This document shows, piece after piece, positions 1 to 9,502 of a stretch of DNA of 59,530 bases. Each line of letters starts with the position of its first letter. Positions within the stretch are counted from its first letter, which is position 1. This DNA comes from an uncultured Bacilli bacterium (GTDB lineage: Bacteria > Bacillota_I > Bacilli_A > RF39 > UBA660), in NCBI GenBank assembly GCA_934177995.1, contig CAKPPW010000005.1, positions 1 through 59,530 on the forward strand, given 5' to 3'. The notes under the pieces were generated by a model. It was not told where the DNA came from. It ran no database searches and saw nothing but the letters and a program-made list of their open reading frames with translations. The translations under genes and the position numbers were made by a program.

Positions 1-78
1 GATATTAATCAGTTAAAAGAAGTGAAAGGAATTGGAGATACTTTATTTGAAAGTATTAAAGATAATATTACACTCTAG
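1..78 (+). CDS. comEA: ComEA-like DNA-binding protein, C-terminal fragment
   Basis: Only the last 25 codons are inside the window; the gene starts upstream. The visible end reads like the last helix-hairpin-helix of ComEA (motif VKGIGDTLFESI) and stops at TAG 76-78. ComEA is the membrane-anchored DNA receptor that hands transforming DNA to the ComEC channel, and comEC follows directly, overlapping this 3' end. The call rests on one HhH motif plus context, so another HhH protein cannot be excluded. Confidence 0.72.
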   Translation, partial: DINQLKEVKGIGDTLFESIKDNITL

Positions 79-2026
79 ATTATTACTTATTATTCTTTTA
101 ATTATTACCCTCATATACACTACCATTTTGAACATGACATCAGTAAGTTATGAGAAAGGAGAAACAACTCTAACAGGAAAAATTATTAAAAAAAGATTTA
201 CTGATGATCATTTAACCTTCACATTAAAAAATAATAAAACTTTACCACTCACATACTATATAAAAAATAAAAAAGAATTAAAAGAATATAAGAAAATAAC
301 CTTAGGTAGTATTATTAGAGTTACTGGTACTTTAAAAAGTGATAATTATTTAATAGTTAAAAATATTAAAATATTAGAAGAAAATAGAAATATTATCTAT
401 TTTATAAAAGATGGTCTATATAATTATTTATCTTCTTTTGATAGTAGAGTATCTCCTTATTTAAAAGCTTTTATTATAGGAAATAAAGATGATTTATCTT
501 ATAAAGTTAAAAAGTCACTCCAAACTATTGGGATATCTCATTTATTTTCCTTATCAGGAAGTCACTTAGCAATTATCTACTACTTTCTCTATTCGCTATT
601 TAAAAAAAGAAAAATTCATCTAATGATATTACCTCTTTTCCTTTACTATTTAATAATTGATTCTAGTGCTTCCATTTTAAGAGCTTTAATTTTTCTATCG
701 ATTTTTAAACCTAATAAAGAATTTCACTTAGGTCTTTCCACTTTCAATATGCTTATTCTAGCACTTATAGTGCTATTAATTATAAATCCAGCAAGTATTA
801 AAGATATTGGTTTTAATTATTCCTTTGTTATATCATCAGGTCTAATTTTATACTATGATAATAAAAAGCAAGATAAGAAATTATTTAGACTAGTAGAAAC
901 ATCTATACTTGCTTTTTTATTCTCTCTACCTATCTCTCTTTATTATTTCTCTAATGTTAATTTACTTAGTATTATCTATAACTTATTTTATGTTCCATTT
1001 GTAAGTTCTATCCTGTTTCCCTTAACTTTTATAGTAGCTATTTGTCCATTCTTAAGTGGTATTTATTTAGTAGTAGTTAATCTATTTGAAAAAAGTATTT
1101 TTTTCTTTGAAGGAATAAGTATTAATCTAACATTTAGAAAGCTAAGTATTATTATTTATATAATTTATCTATTAATAATATTTATAGCTATTTATAAAAG
1201 AAAAGCACTTTATCTTTTACTAATACTTTTAGTACCACACTATTTTTATAACAGTATAGTAGTAGAAGACAAAATGTATATGATTGATGTAGGACAGGGA
1301 GACAGTATCTTGTTTACTTCTAATAATAAATCTATGCTTTTAGATACCGGAGGTAGTATTACTAGTAGTCTTGATAAGTGGTCAGTAGGAGATGATTTAG
1401 TAACATTTATAAGATCAAAGGGAATAAGAAAAATTGATACTATTTTGATTAGCCATGGTGATATGGATCATATTGGTGAATACTTTAAGATAGTTAAATA
1501 TTTTAGAGTAGATAATATTTATTTAAATAGTAATCAGTTAAATAGTATAGAAAAAAGAGTAGTAACTAATTCCGTGAGTAATAATATAAATATTGCTAGA
1601 TTAAAAAGAGGTGATAGTCTTTCTCTTGGTAACTTTAGCTTTTTAGTAATTAATAATAATTTTACTGATGAAAATGATGCTAGTACAGTTTTATTTGGAA
1701 TGATTTATTCTTCTAAATTATTATTAATGGGAGATGCTGGTGTTAGAAGTGAACAAGATATTATAAGTAGTTATAATCTACCTAAAATTGATATTTTAAA
1801 AGTAGGACATCATGGTTCTAATACATCTTCAAGTAAAAAGTTTATAGATGAGATTAATCCTAAATATTCATTAATTAGTGTTGGTGAAAATAATAGATAT
1901 GGTCATCCGAAGAAGTCAGTACTAAATACTTTAAGTAAGAGTAAGATTTACCGAACTGATAAGGATGGAGATATAGAAATAGAGTTTAATAATAAAGGCT
2001 ATAATATTAGAACTTGTAGTACATAG
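47..2026 (+). CDS. comEC: ComEC/Rec2 DNA uptake channel protein
   Basis: Polytopic membrane protein that forms the channel for single-stranded DNA entry in natural transformation. It has an N-terminal membrane segment, a soluble OB-like DUF4131 part, a run of about ten hydrophobic helices (the Competence domain), and a C-terminal metallo-beta-lactamase domain. The last carries DVGQGDS near residue 418, HGDMDHIG near 470 and VGHHGS near 587, the metal-binding signatures of ComEC. I chose TTG at 47 because a GGAG lies about 9 nt upstream; an in-frame TTG at 32 is possible. It overlaps the comEA end, as expected for a coupled competence operon. About 659 residues, slightly short for the family but complete in its domains. 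Confidence 0.93.
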   Translation: MKVLKIILHSRLLLIILLIITLIYTTILNMTSVSYEKGETTLTGKIIKKRFTDDHLTFTLKNNKTLPLTYYIKNKKELKEYKKITLGSIIRVTGTLKSDNYLIVKNIKILEENRNIIYFIKDGLYNYLSSFDSRVSPYLKAFIIGNKDDLSYKVKKSLQTIGISHLFSLSGSHLAIIYYFLYSLFKKRKIHLMILPLFLYYLIIDSSASILRALIFLSIFKPNKEFHLGLSTFNMLILALIVLLIINPASIKDIGFNYSFVISSGLILYYDNKKQDKKLFRLVETSILAFLFSLPISLYYFSNVNLLSIIYNLFYVPFVSSILFPLTFIVAICPFLSGIYLVVVNLFEKSIFFFEGISINLTFRKLSIIIYIIYLLIIFIAIYKRKALYLLLILLVPHYFYNSIVVEDKMYMIDVGQGDSILFTSNNKSMLLDTGGSITSSLDKWSVGDDLVTFIRSKGIRKIDTILISHGDMDHIGEYFKIVKYFRVDNIYLNSNQLNSIEKRVVTNSVSNNINIARLKRGDSLSLGNFSFLVINNNFTDENDASTVLFGMIYSSKLLLMGDAGVRSEQDIISSYNLPKIDILKVGHHGSNTSSSKKFIDEINPKYSLISVGENNRYGHPKKSVLNTLSKSKIYRTDKDGDIEIEFNNKGYNIRTCST

Positions 2027-2040
2027 AGAGGAAAGCATAG

Positions 2041-2940
2041 ATGATAGAAGAAATTAATGTAACTTATAATCAGATTGAAGAGAAAATTATTAATCATGAA
2101 ATATATCAAAAAGTTAAAGATTATTCAAAGACAAAAGAAAAAATGATGACATATCTCGAAATCGGTAAACTACTTAATAGTATTGACACTAAATATGGAA
2201 AAAGAGTTATAAAAGAATATTCCACTAAATTAGTAAGTAAATTTGGAAAGAAATATAGTATTTCTCTTTTATATAAAATGAAACAATTCTACTCAGTAAT
2301 TGAAAAAGTCCCGACATTGTCGGGAAAATTAACATGGAGTCATTGGTATGAAATGCTTTCCATAAAAGATATTAACAAGATAAAATATTAAGTTAATCAA
2401 TGTGAAATAAATAATATTGATGTTCGTGGTTTAAGAAATATAATTAAATCTAATGAATACGAAAGATTATCAATTGAAACAAAAAATAAGTTAATACAAG
2501 ATGATAAGTTAGAAATAAAAGATTTAGTACCTAATCCTATATTAATTAAAAATAAAAATAATATTGAAATAGCTACTGAAAGGGCATTTCATCATCTAAT
2601 ACTAGAAGACATTGAATTATTTATGAAAGAACTTGGTAATTCATTTAGTTTTATTGGGAGCGAATACAAAATTAAAATAGGGGATAATTACCATAAAATA
2701 GATTTATTGTTATTTAATATAAAATATAATTGCTATGTAGTAGTTGAGTTAAAGGTAACAGAGTTTAAGGTAGAATATATTGCTCAGGTTCAAAAATATA
2801 TGAATTATATAGATAAAAATCTAAAAGAAATAAATAATAATAACACAATAGAAATCTTAATTTGTAAAAAAGAAAATAAATTTGTAATTGAATATTGTTC
2901 AGATAATAGAATTATAGTTAGAAAATATCAAGTAGTATAA
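2041..2940 (+). pseudogene. DUF1016/YhcG-family PD-(D/E)XK nuclease, interrupted by one in-frame TAA
   Basis: Read through one stop codon, this is a complete DUF1016 protein of about 299 residues. The N-terminal DUF1016_N winged-helix region is codons 1-116 (motifs YLEIGKLL, LTWSHWYEML). TAA at 2389-2391 falls where homologues usually have Tyr/Tyr. The same frame then continues with YERL and a PD-(D/E)XK core (IDLLLFN, then VVVELKV). There is no frameshift and no other stop before TAA 2938-2940. The first in-frame ATG after the stop (2623) has no Shine-Dalgarno sequence and would give only 105 residues. DUF1016 proteins are often found near restriction or mobile genes. Likely a recent pseudogene; readthrough or a split two-polypeptide enzyme is possible but unsupported. 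Confidence 0.8.
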
Positions 2941-2948
2941 AATATACT

Positions 2949-2977
2949 TTGCAAAAAAAGTAAATGACATTTATAAT
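2949..2977 (+). promoter_or_regulatory. SigA-type promoter for dnaI
   Basis: TTGCAA at 2949-2954 and TATAAT at 2972-2977 are separated by 17 bp, 27 bp before the dnaI start. It lies directly behind the end of the broken DUF1016 gene, so dnaI has its own promoter. Confidence 0.75.
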
Positions 2978-3003
2978 AAATCTAGGAACTGAGGTGACTA
3001 AGT

Positions 3004-3909
3004 ATGAAAAATATATCTTTTATGATGAGTAAGGGAAATATAGAAAAATTAAAATATTCTTATATGGATGCCTGTTCTAATAAAGACTTTAAAGATTATG
3101 TAGATTTAATTGATTTAAGTGATGATGAACTTATGAAATATACATCTAAATTAGAAGAATGTGTAATGGAATCTAATCACTGTAAAAATTGTACTGGTCT
3201 AAAGAATTGCAAGAATAGAGTTAATGGCTACTTTTTTAAAGCTTTTCTTGAAAATAGTAAATTAAACTTTTCTTATGTTCCCTGTAAATACTTACTAAAA
3301 GAAGAAGATATTTATAGTTATCAAAAGAAAATAACTTGTTATGACTTACCAGAAGATATTAAAAAGGCTACCTTTAGTAATATTTATAAAGATGATAAGA
3401 AACGTCTTCCTATAATTAAATATTTTAAAGAATTTATTGATACATACTTAAAAGAAGAAAATCCAAAGGGAATTTACTTACATGGTTCTTTTGGAAGTGG
3501 TAAAACATATTTGATTGCTTCACTTTTTAATGAGATGGCTAAGAAAGATATTGCTAGTGTAATGGTTTATTATCCAGAACTACTTAGAAGTTTAAAATCT
3601 AGTTTTGGTAATGATTATGAAGAAAAGTTTACTAAATTAAAAACAGTACCATTATTACTACTTGATGATATTGGAGCAGAAAACACTACTAATTGGAGTA
3701 GAGATGAAGTGTTGGCACCATTACTACAATATAGAATGGAAGAACATCTTCCTACCTTCTTTACCTCTAATTTAACAAAAGAAGAGTTAGAATTAACCTT
3801 GAGTAATACTAATAATGGAATTGATAAGATAAAAGCTAGGAGAATAATCGAAAGAATAAATCAGTTAACAGTAGATTTAGAATTAATTAGTAAAAATAGA
3901 AGAAACTAA
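3004..3909 (+). CDS. dnaI: Primosomal protein DnaI, helicase loader
   Basis: AAA+ ATPase that loads the replicative helicase DnaC onto DNA in Firmicutes. The N-terminal half is helical with a Cys-rich cluster (HCKNCTGLKNC, about residues 59-69), as in the zinc-binding helicase-interaction region of DnaI. The C-terminal half has Walker A GSFGSGKT near residue 161, Walker B LLLLDDIGAE near 220 and a conserved Arg-rich RRIIERI near the end. The length, 301 residues, is normal. It is usually next to dnaB; here it stands between a broken nuclease gene and a convergent DUF192-like gene. The 3' ends of those two convergent genes overlap by 4 nt. Confidence 0.92.
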   Translation: MKNISFMMSKGNIEKLKYSYMDACSNKDFKDYVDLIDLSDDELMKYTSKLEECVMESNHCKNCTGLKNCKNRVNGYFFKAFLENSKLNFSYVPCKYLLKEEDIYSYQKKITCYDLPEDIKKATFSNIYKDDKKRLPIIKYFKEFIDTYLKEENPKGIYLHGSFGSGKTYLIASLFNEMAKKDIASVMVYYPELLRSLKSSFGNDYEEKFTKLKTVPLLLLDDIGAENTTNWSRDEVLAPLLQYRMEEHLPTFFTSNLTKEELELTLSNTNNGIDKIKARRIIERINQLTVDLELISKNRRN

Positions 3910-4235
3910 GATTCTTCTATTTTGATGACATCTCCAACCTTATAATAATCATTAACGGAAATTGGTAAAATAAATATTGATTTTACCTTTTTCTTTCTAA
4001 AAATAAACTTTTCGGTTTTGCAGTTTAAATAACAGTAGAGTATTTTATTATTTTCATCTACTTGATAAACATTTACCATTTGACAAAAAAAGTAAGTATT
4101 TATACCTTTTTTCTTTGGGAAATAGTAACCTTCATCTATAGTATCTAAAACAAGTCTTATACTTTTGACTCTATCTTTAAATGAAGATAGAGTTTTTATT
4201 TTAATCTTTTTCTTCCTAATAATTATATATTTCAT
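3906..4235 (-). CDS. DUF192-like protein
   Basis: Small protein of about 109 residues. Its pattern, SFKDRVKSIRLVL, then GYYFPKKKGINTYFFCQ, then VDENNKIL and YYKVGDVIKI, follows the layout of DUF192 proteins, which have a small beta fold of unknown role and are often exported. It has no signal peptide. ATG at 4235 is preferred because AGGTGA lies just upstream; an upstream GTG at 4244 is less likely. The gene is convergent with dnaI. The family call comes from spacing and pattern only and is moderate. Confidence 0.6.
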   Translation of the reverse strand: MKYIIIRKKKIKIKTLSSFKDRVKSIRLVLDTIDEGYYFPKKKGINTYFFCQMVNVYQVDENNKILYCYLNCKTEKFIFRKKKVKSIFILPISVNDYYKVGDVIKIEES

Positions 4236-4334
4236 AGTGATCACCTTTATTAGATAATATCAAAAAAAATATTTGTTATCAATTGTTTTTAAATTTGTTT
4301 TATGTTATCCTTTTATTAGAGTAGGTGAGTAACA

Positions 4335-6683
4335 ATGAAGAAATTTAGAAAGAGTAAAAATAAAAAGGGATTTACTTTTGTAGAGTTACTTAGTGTCATA
4401 GTGATTCTTTCTATTCTAGCAACAATTGGAATAGCAACAGCTAATCATTTTCTATCTTCTGCTAAAGAGAAATACTATAAGTCTCAAGAGGGATTAATTA
4501 CTCTAGCTGGTAAACAATATTTTACTGATTATAGAAATGAATTACCAAAAGAAATTGGAGAAAAGACTTCTGTTACTATAGAAACTTTATATTCTAAAAA
4601 ATATTTAGATAAAGTAAAAGATTATAATGGGAAAGAATGTGCAGTTACAGAAGATTCTACAGCCAATAAAGTTTATGCTATAAAAACAGGAACAGGTAAG
4701 TATAAATATTATACCATTTTTAAATGTGCTGATTATATAACTACAGTCGATAATAAAGCTCCTGTTATTAGCCTTACACCATCTTCTGCTACTACGAATA
4801 AGGATATCAATGTAGTTATAAAAATAACTGATAATGTAGGTGTAGACTCATTCTATTATGAAATTATTAAGAATGACGTTACTTATAAAAAAACTAACCC
4901 TGGACCATATACAGATCCTGTTACAATTACGATAAAAGATGAAGGAAAATATATAATTAAAGTAAATGCAACAGATAAAAGTGGTAATACTACTGACAAA
5001 ACTTCTAAAGAGTATGTCATAAATAAAACTGGACCTGATTGTAGTAAGTTTACTATAACTAGTACGAACAATAGTATAAAAGAAAAGTGGCAAAGTAAGG
5101 ATGCAAAATTGAGAATTACACCACCAAGTGATATTAAAAAGTGGGATTTTGAAAGATGCTTTATTGCTACTGATAATAAAACTAAAGTCTGTACTGCTTA
5201 CGGTAGTAATTTAGTAGGAGCTAGAAATAGAGATTTAAAAGGCAGTGAAAAGTTTTATATATCTAATGATGTTACTGACATAGGTGGTGAATCAGGTGAT
5301 ATAGAAAATAACAATAATAATAGTCAAACTGCTGCAACAGCCAAAGTAACTTATAATGATCAAGGACATTTCTATGGACATATTAAAGCATACGATGCAG
5401 TTGGTAACTATTGTGTTCTTGATACAGATACGTACTATATAGATAAAGATTCACCTACTATTAAAGAAATGATCGTTACTAGTAAAATGGAAGACTATAA
5501 CAGTTTAGATGCTTACATTCATTTATCTATTGAGGATAGAAGTGATAAAACAGATAGTAAATTATATTATATGATTTCTAACAATTCGGATTTCAAGGAT
5601 AGTACTTGGCAAATTTATAAGGAAAATTCTGATGGATATCAAAATGTTGATTGGGTTTTTGATGGTGAATATGATGGTAAGGAAAGAACTGTATATATTA
5701 AAGTTAAAGATGAACTAGAAAATATCAGTGATACTTATACAACCTATTATACTGTTTATAAAGAATGTGAAAGTGATAATCTAGAAGAACAAGAAACTAC
5801 TGGAAGTTGTAGTGGTAGCTGCGGAAGTCAAAAAATAACAACAACTATAAAGAGTATTGATGTTAATACTAAAAAACAATGCAGTACTAGAACTGAGGCA
5901 GAGACTTGTTCTACAGAAGAATGTAATACTCCTTCTTGTTCTATAACATTATCAGGTGGGACTGTTGGTACTAATGGTTGGTATCGTGGTGGAACAATAA
6001 CTTATACCTTAAAACCTAATAAAGCAGCAACATCGTATGGAATTGGAGGATATAATAGTAAAAAGACAGGAACCATAAATAGTAATGGAACACATAAGAT
6101 AGTTGGTTATGTTAAAAATAGTGCTGGAGACGAAGTAAAATGTACTAAGGTAATAAAGTATGATAAAACTGCTCCAACTTGTACCCACAACACTGAAAAT
6201 ACAACTTGGACTAATAAAAATTATCGTGTCTATAAAGGTTGTGCTGATACTGGTGGCAGTGGATGCGTTAAACAGTACTTTGCTGATGCTGTCATAAACT
6301 ATACTAAAAAATTTCAAAACTTTAGTGCTTATACAGTTAAAGATAGGGCAGGAAACTCAAGAAATTGTCCGGCAGTGAAATTAAGAATTAATGTTGATAA
6401 AACTGTTCCTAGTGTAACTATAACCAAACATACTAATTATAGGGGGTCAGAATGTATTGATAATCCAACTAAGCTATATAAAAATCGTTATAGGGTTTTA
6501 ATGTCTGATAGTGCTTCAGGATTGAAAGTAACTTCTTGTGCTTGGGAAAAACCAACGGTAACTAGAAGTGATCCTTGGATAAGATATGAGACTATTGGTG
6601 AAAATCTTTGTCAAGATTCAATAGGAGTTAGTTGTAAAGCGTGTGATTTTGCAGGAAATTGTAAGACGGTTTCTAAAAATTAG
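4335..6683 (+). CDS. Giant prepilin-like surface protein with Ig-like and Cys-rich domains
   Basis: A 782-residue protein that begins as a type IV prepilin. It has a Lys-rich leader, then KGFTFVEL with the cleavage Gly at position 12 and Glu5 of the mature form at position 17, and then a hydrophobic helix. A normal pilin body extends to about residue 140. Unlike a normal pilin, more than 600 further residues follow. These are repeated Ig-like modules (openings of the type DNKAPVI, DKTAPTC, DKTVPSV; endings of the type DKSGNTT, DRAGNSR) and a Cys-rich stretch near 475-540. It probably sits on the surface as a tip pilin or adhesin, processed by the prepilin peptidase at 51.8 kb. A membrane protein follows after 11 bp, so the two are likely co-transcribed. 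Confidence 0.85.
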   Translation: MKKFRKSKNKKGFTFVELLSVIVILSILATIGIATANHFLSSAKEKYYKSQEGLITLAGKQYFTDYRNELPKEIGEKTSVTIETLYSKKYLDKVKDYNGKECAVTEDSTANKVYAIKTGTGKYKYYTIFKCADYITTVDNKAPVISLTPSSATTNKDINVVIKITDNVGVDSFYYEIIKNDVTYKKTNPGPYTDPVTITIKDEGKYIIKVNATDKSGNTTDKTSKEYVINKTGPDCSKFTITSTNNSIKEKWQSKDAKLRITPPSDIKKWDFERCFIATDNKTKVCTAYGSNLVGARNRDLKGSEKFYISNDVTDIGGESGDIENNNNNSQTAATAKVTYNDQGHFYGHIKAYDAVGNYCVLDTDTYYIDKDSPTIKEMIVTSKMEDYNSLDAYIHLSIEDRSDKTDSKLYYMISNNSDFKDSTWQIYKENSDGYQNVDWVFDGEYDGKERTVYIKVKDELENISDTYTTYYTVYKECESDNLEEQETTGSCSGSCGSQKITTTIKSIDVNTKKQCSTRTEAETCSTEECNTPSCSITLSGGTVGTNGWYRGGTITYTLKPNKAATSYGIGGYNSKKTGTINSNGTHKIVGYVKNSAGDEVKCTKVIKYDKTAPTCTHNTENTTWTNKNYRVYKGCADTGGSGCVKQYFADAVINYTKKFQNFSAYTVKDRAGNSRNCPAVKLRINVDKTVPSVTITKHTNYRGSECIDNPTKLYKNRYRVLMSDSASGLKVTSCAWEKPTVTRSDPWIRYETIGENLCQDSIGVSCKACDFAGNCKTVSKN

Positions 6684-6694
6684 GGAGGTTTATC

Positions 6695-7096
6695 ATGAAT
6701 AAAAATAAAGTAATTAGTATAATTTTTATAGTTGTTGGAATATCATTACTGATAATTGGTTTAACTTTTTCAACCAAGAAAAAAGATACGGAAAACAAAG
6801 ATGAGTTTATGATGAATACTACTCAATTCTTTGATGGAATAACCTGTTATAGTAATATATGCTTAAGCAATTTAAAGATAAGTAATAGTTCAACTAAGGA
6901 TACAGAAGTAGAATTTGATTTGACTAATAATAATAAAACAACTGTTACAGCCTCCAAATTAGGATTAAGGTTTGATACAGGTGATAAAATATCATTTTCA
7001 TATAAAAATCTAAACTCTAATGAAACTGTGAAGATAAAAGTAAAGACTAAAAACAATTTAAGTGAAGTAATGACTTATAAACTAGAAAGGGACTAG
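6695..7096 (+). CDS. Small single-pass membrane protein, unknown function
   Basis: A 133-residue protein with one N-terminal membrane helix (about residues 5-25) and an outside domain of beta type rich in Asn, Thr and Ser (NNNKTTVTASKLGL). The pattern resembles FxLYD-like extracytoplasmic domains but I do not recognise a family. GGGAGG lies before the ATG, and only 11 bp separate it from the giant prepilin gene, so it probably forms a unit with it, perhaps as an accessory or assembly factor. That role is inference from position. Confidence 0.7.
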   Translation: MNKNKVISIIFIVVGISLLIIGLTFSTKKKDTENKDEFMMNTTQFFDGITCYSNICLSNLKISNSSTKDTEVEFDLTNNNKTTVTASKLGLRFDTGDKISFSYKNLNSNETVKIKVKTKNNLSEVMTYKLERD

Positions 7097-7172
7097 AGAA
7101 AGTTCTTTTCTTTTGCTCTTTTAAAGATATAAAAAATATGTTATCATATTATGGAAAAGAGGAGTGAGATAA

Positions 7173-7895
7173 ATGAGTGGACATTCTAAATGGGCAACTA
7201 TTCATCGTAAAAAAGGATTAATAGATGCTGCTAGAGGAAAAGTATTTCAAAAATTAGCAAAAGAATTATATGTTGCTGCTAAACAAGGAACACCTGATCC
7301 TGATGCTAATCCGAGTTTAAGATTAGTAGTTGAGAAAGCAAAAGCGGCTAATATGCCAAAAGATAATATTCAAAAGGCTATTGATAAAGCAAAGGGAGCT
7401 AGTGATAATGAACACTATGATGTTGTTCGTTATGAAGGGTATGGTCCTTCAGGAACAGCTTTTATGGTTGATTGTTTAACCGATAATAGAAATAGAACCG
7501 CATCTTTTGTAAGAAGTACCTTTACAAAACATGGAGGAAACTTAGGAACAGATGGTTCTGTTAGTTATTTGTTTGACCGAGTTGGTTTAATTGAGATTCC
7601 TAATGATTATGATGAAGATGAAGTGATGATGACATCTCTTGATGCTGGAGCACTTGATATGGAAAAACTAGATGAAAGTTATATGATTACTACTAAACCA
7701 GAAGACTTTATTAAAGTAAAAGATGCTCTAGCTAATATGGGAGTAGCTGAGTTTTTAACATCAGAAGTTACTTATGTTGCACAAAACGAAGTAGAAGTTG
7801 ATGATGAGACAAGGGAGAAAGTAGAAAAGTTATATGAACTTTTAGAAGATATTGATGATGTACAAAGTGTATATTGTAATATAAAGGAAAACTAG
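7173..7895 (+). CDS. yebC: YebC/PmpR-family transcription/translation factor
   Basis: 240 residues starting MSGHSKWATIHRKKG, the signature opening of the YebC family, and full length throughout. Members are DNA-binding regulators in some bacteria; in others they help ribosomes through proline stretches. It stands just ahead of ruvA-ruvB, the common arrangement in many bacteria. GAGG before the ATG gives a good ribosome site. Confidence 0.95.
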   Translation: MSGHSKWATIHRKKGLIDAARGKVFQKLAKELYVAAKQGTPDPDANPSLRLVVEKAKAANMPKDNIQKAIDKAKGASDNEHYDVVRYEGYGPSGTAFMVDCLTDNRNRTASFVRSTFTKHGGNLGTDGSVSYLFDRVGLIEIPNDYDEDEVMMTSLDAGALDMEKLDESYMITTKPEDFIKVKDALANMGVAEFLTSEVTYVAQNEVEVDDETREKVEKLYELLEDIDDVQSVYCNIKEN

Positions 7896-7903
7896 GTGTT
7901 AAT

Positions 7904-8464
7904 ATGTATGATTATATGATTGGGACTGTTAAAGAAATTAATTCTAATAGCATAGTATTAGAAAACAACAACATTGGTTATCTTATCTATACACCTAATC
8001 CTTTTTCTTTTGAAGAAGGAAAAGACTATAAGATATATTTATATCAACAGATAAAAGAAGATGAACATCTCTTATTTGGTTTTAAAGAGAAAAATGATAA
8101 AGAAATGTTTTTAAAACTAATAGGGGTTAAAGGACTAGGCCCTAAAATGGCTCTTCCAATACTTGCAACCGGAAGTTTAGCCGGAATAAAAGATGCGATT
8201 GAAAGAGAAAATATTTTATATCTTAAGAAATTCCCAAAGATAGGAGATAAACTAGCTAAGCAAATAGTACTAGACTTAAAAGGTAAACTAGATGACTTTA
8301 AAGACTTAGATAGTGTTAGAACAGACTCTCTTATGGAAGTGCATGATGCTTTGCTTGGTCTTGGTTATAAAGAAAAAGAAATTAAGAGTGTACTTGCTAA
8401 AGTAGATAGTAGTTTAAGTATTGAAAATCAAATTAAACAAGCTTTAAGTTTATTTCTAAAATAG
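7904..8464 (+). CDS. ruvA: Holliday junction branch migration protein RuvA
   Basis: 186 residues. An N-terminal OB domain starts MYDYMIGTVKEI, central helix-hairpin-helix motifs bind the junction (IGVKGLGPKMAL near residue 72, FPKIGDKLAKQIV near 108), and a C-terminal helical domain contacts RuvB. RuvA tetramers hold Holliday junctions while RuvB pumps DNA. Eight bp separate it from yebC and ruvB follows at once. Confidence 0.96.
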   Translation: MYDYMIGTVKEINSNSIVLENNNIGYLIYTPNPFSFEEGKDYKIYLYQQIKEDEHLLFGFKEKNDKEMFLKLIGVKGLGPKMALPILATGSLAGIKDAIERENILYLKKFPKIGDKLAKQIVLDLKGKLDDFKDLDSVRTDSLMEVHDALLGLGYKEKEIKSVLAKVDSSLSIENQIKQALSLFLK

Positions 8465-8482
8465 AAGTAGGAGGTGGTAGTT

Positions 8483-9502
8483 GTGGATGATAGAGTAGTT
8501 AGTGGTGAAGAACAAATGGATGATGAAGTGTTAGAATCTAGTATACGTCCTTTAGTACTTGATGAGTATATTGGTCAAAGTGAAGTTAAAGAAAATATTC
8601 ATGTCTTTATAGAAGCAGCTAAGATGAGAAATGAGACATTAGATCATGTTTTATTATATGGTCCTCCTGGACTTGGTAAAACAACTCTTGCTTATATAAT
8701 AGCTAGAGAAATGGGAGTTAATATAAAAACAGCTAGTGGTCCATCTATTGAAAAAAGTGGTGATTTAGCAGCTATTTTATCAACCTTAGAGCTAGGTGAT
8801 GTCTTATTTATTGATGAGATTCACAGAATGCCAAGGTATATCGAAGAAATATTATATCCAGCGATGGAAGACTTTACTCTTGATATAATTATTGGTAGTG
8901 AAGGAAACTCTAGAAATATAAAAATTGACTTACCACCTTTTACCTTAGTTGGAGCAACAACTAGAGCAGGTGACTTATCAAGTCCTTTAAGAGATAGATT
9001 TGGAATAGTTTCTAAACTTAAGTTTTATACCGATGATGAGTTGAGTGCTATTGTTAAGCGAACTAGTAGAGTCTTGAAGATGGATATTACCGATGAAGCT
9101 GCTTTAGAACTTGCTAAGCGAAGTAGAGGAACACCAAGAATTGCTAATCGTTTATTTAAAAGAGTAAGAGACTTTGCCTTAGTTGATAAAAAAGAGGTAA
9201 TTGATTTAGAAGTGATGCAGAAAGCTTTAGATAGATTAAAAGTAGATAAAGGTGGTCTTGATGAAGCTGATCATCAACTATTAAGAGCTATTATTGAAAG
9301 ATTTAATGGTGGGCCAGTTGGTATTGAGGCTTTAGCTAGTAGTATTGGGGAAGAAGTATCAACGATAGAAGATGTTATGGAACCATATCTATTACAAGAA
9401 GGATACTTGAAAAGGACTTCTAGAGGAAGATGCGTTACACCTAAAGCATATGAACAGTTAGAGATAAGCTATCAGAATAATTTATTTGGGGGGATGATTT
9501 AG
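8483..9502 (+). CDS. ruvB: Holliday junction DNA helicase RuvB
   Basis: AAA+ motor of branch migration. Walker A GPPGLGKT lies near residue 60, Walker B LFIDEIHRMP near 110, sensor 1 GATTRAG near 155, and the C-terminal winged helix ends with TSRGRCVTPKAYE. GTG at 8483 is chosen because AGGAGG (8469-8474) is 8 nt upstream; an in-frame GTG at 8474 lies inside the ribosome site. The length of 339 is normal. The stop abuts the queA start. Confidence 0.96.
   Translation: MDDRVVSGEEQMDDEVLESSIRPLVLDEYIGQSEVKENIHVFIEAAKMRNETLDHVLLYGPPGLGKTTLAYIIAREMGVNIKTASGPSIEKSGDLAAILSTLELGDVLFIDEIHRMPRYIEEILYPAMEDFTLDIIIGSEGNSRNIKIDLPPFTLVGATTRAGDLSSPLRDRFGIVSKLKFYTDDELSAIVKRTSRVLKMDITDEAALELAKRSRGTPRIANRLFKRVRDFALVDKKEVIDLEVMQKALDRLKVDKGGLDEADHQLLRAIIERFNGGPVGIEALASSIGEEVSTIEDVMEPYLLQEGYLKRTSRGRCVTPKAYEQLEISYQNNLFGGMI

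Noticed and set aside
4848..5093. Minus-strand reading frames inside the giant prepilin gene and similar antisense frames at 6009, 6847, 26003, 31313, 32255, 33465, 45464, 52089 and 58711
   Set aside because: They lie opposite to well-supported genes, have no ribosome sites and no recognisable products; they arise from codon bias.
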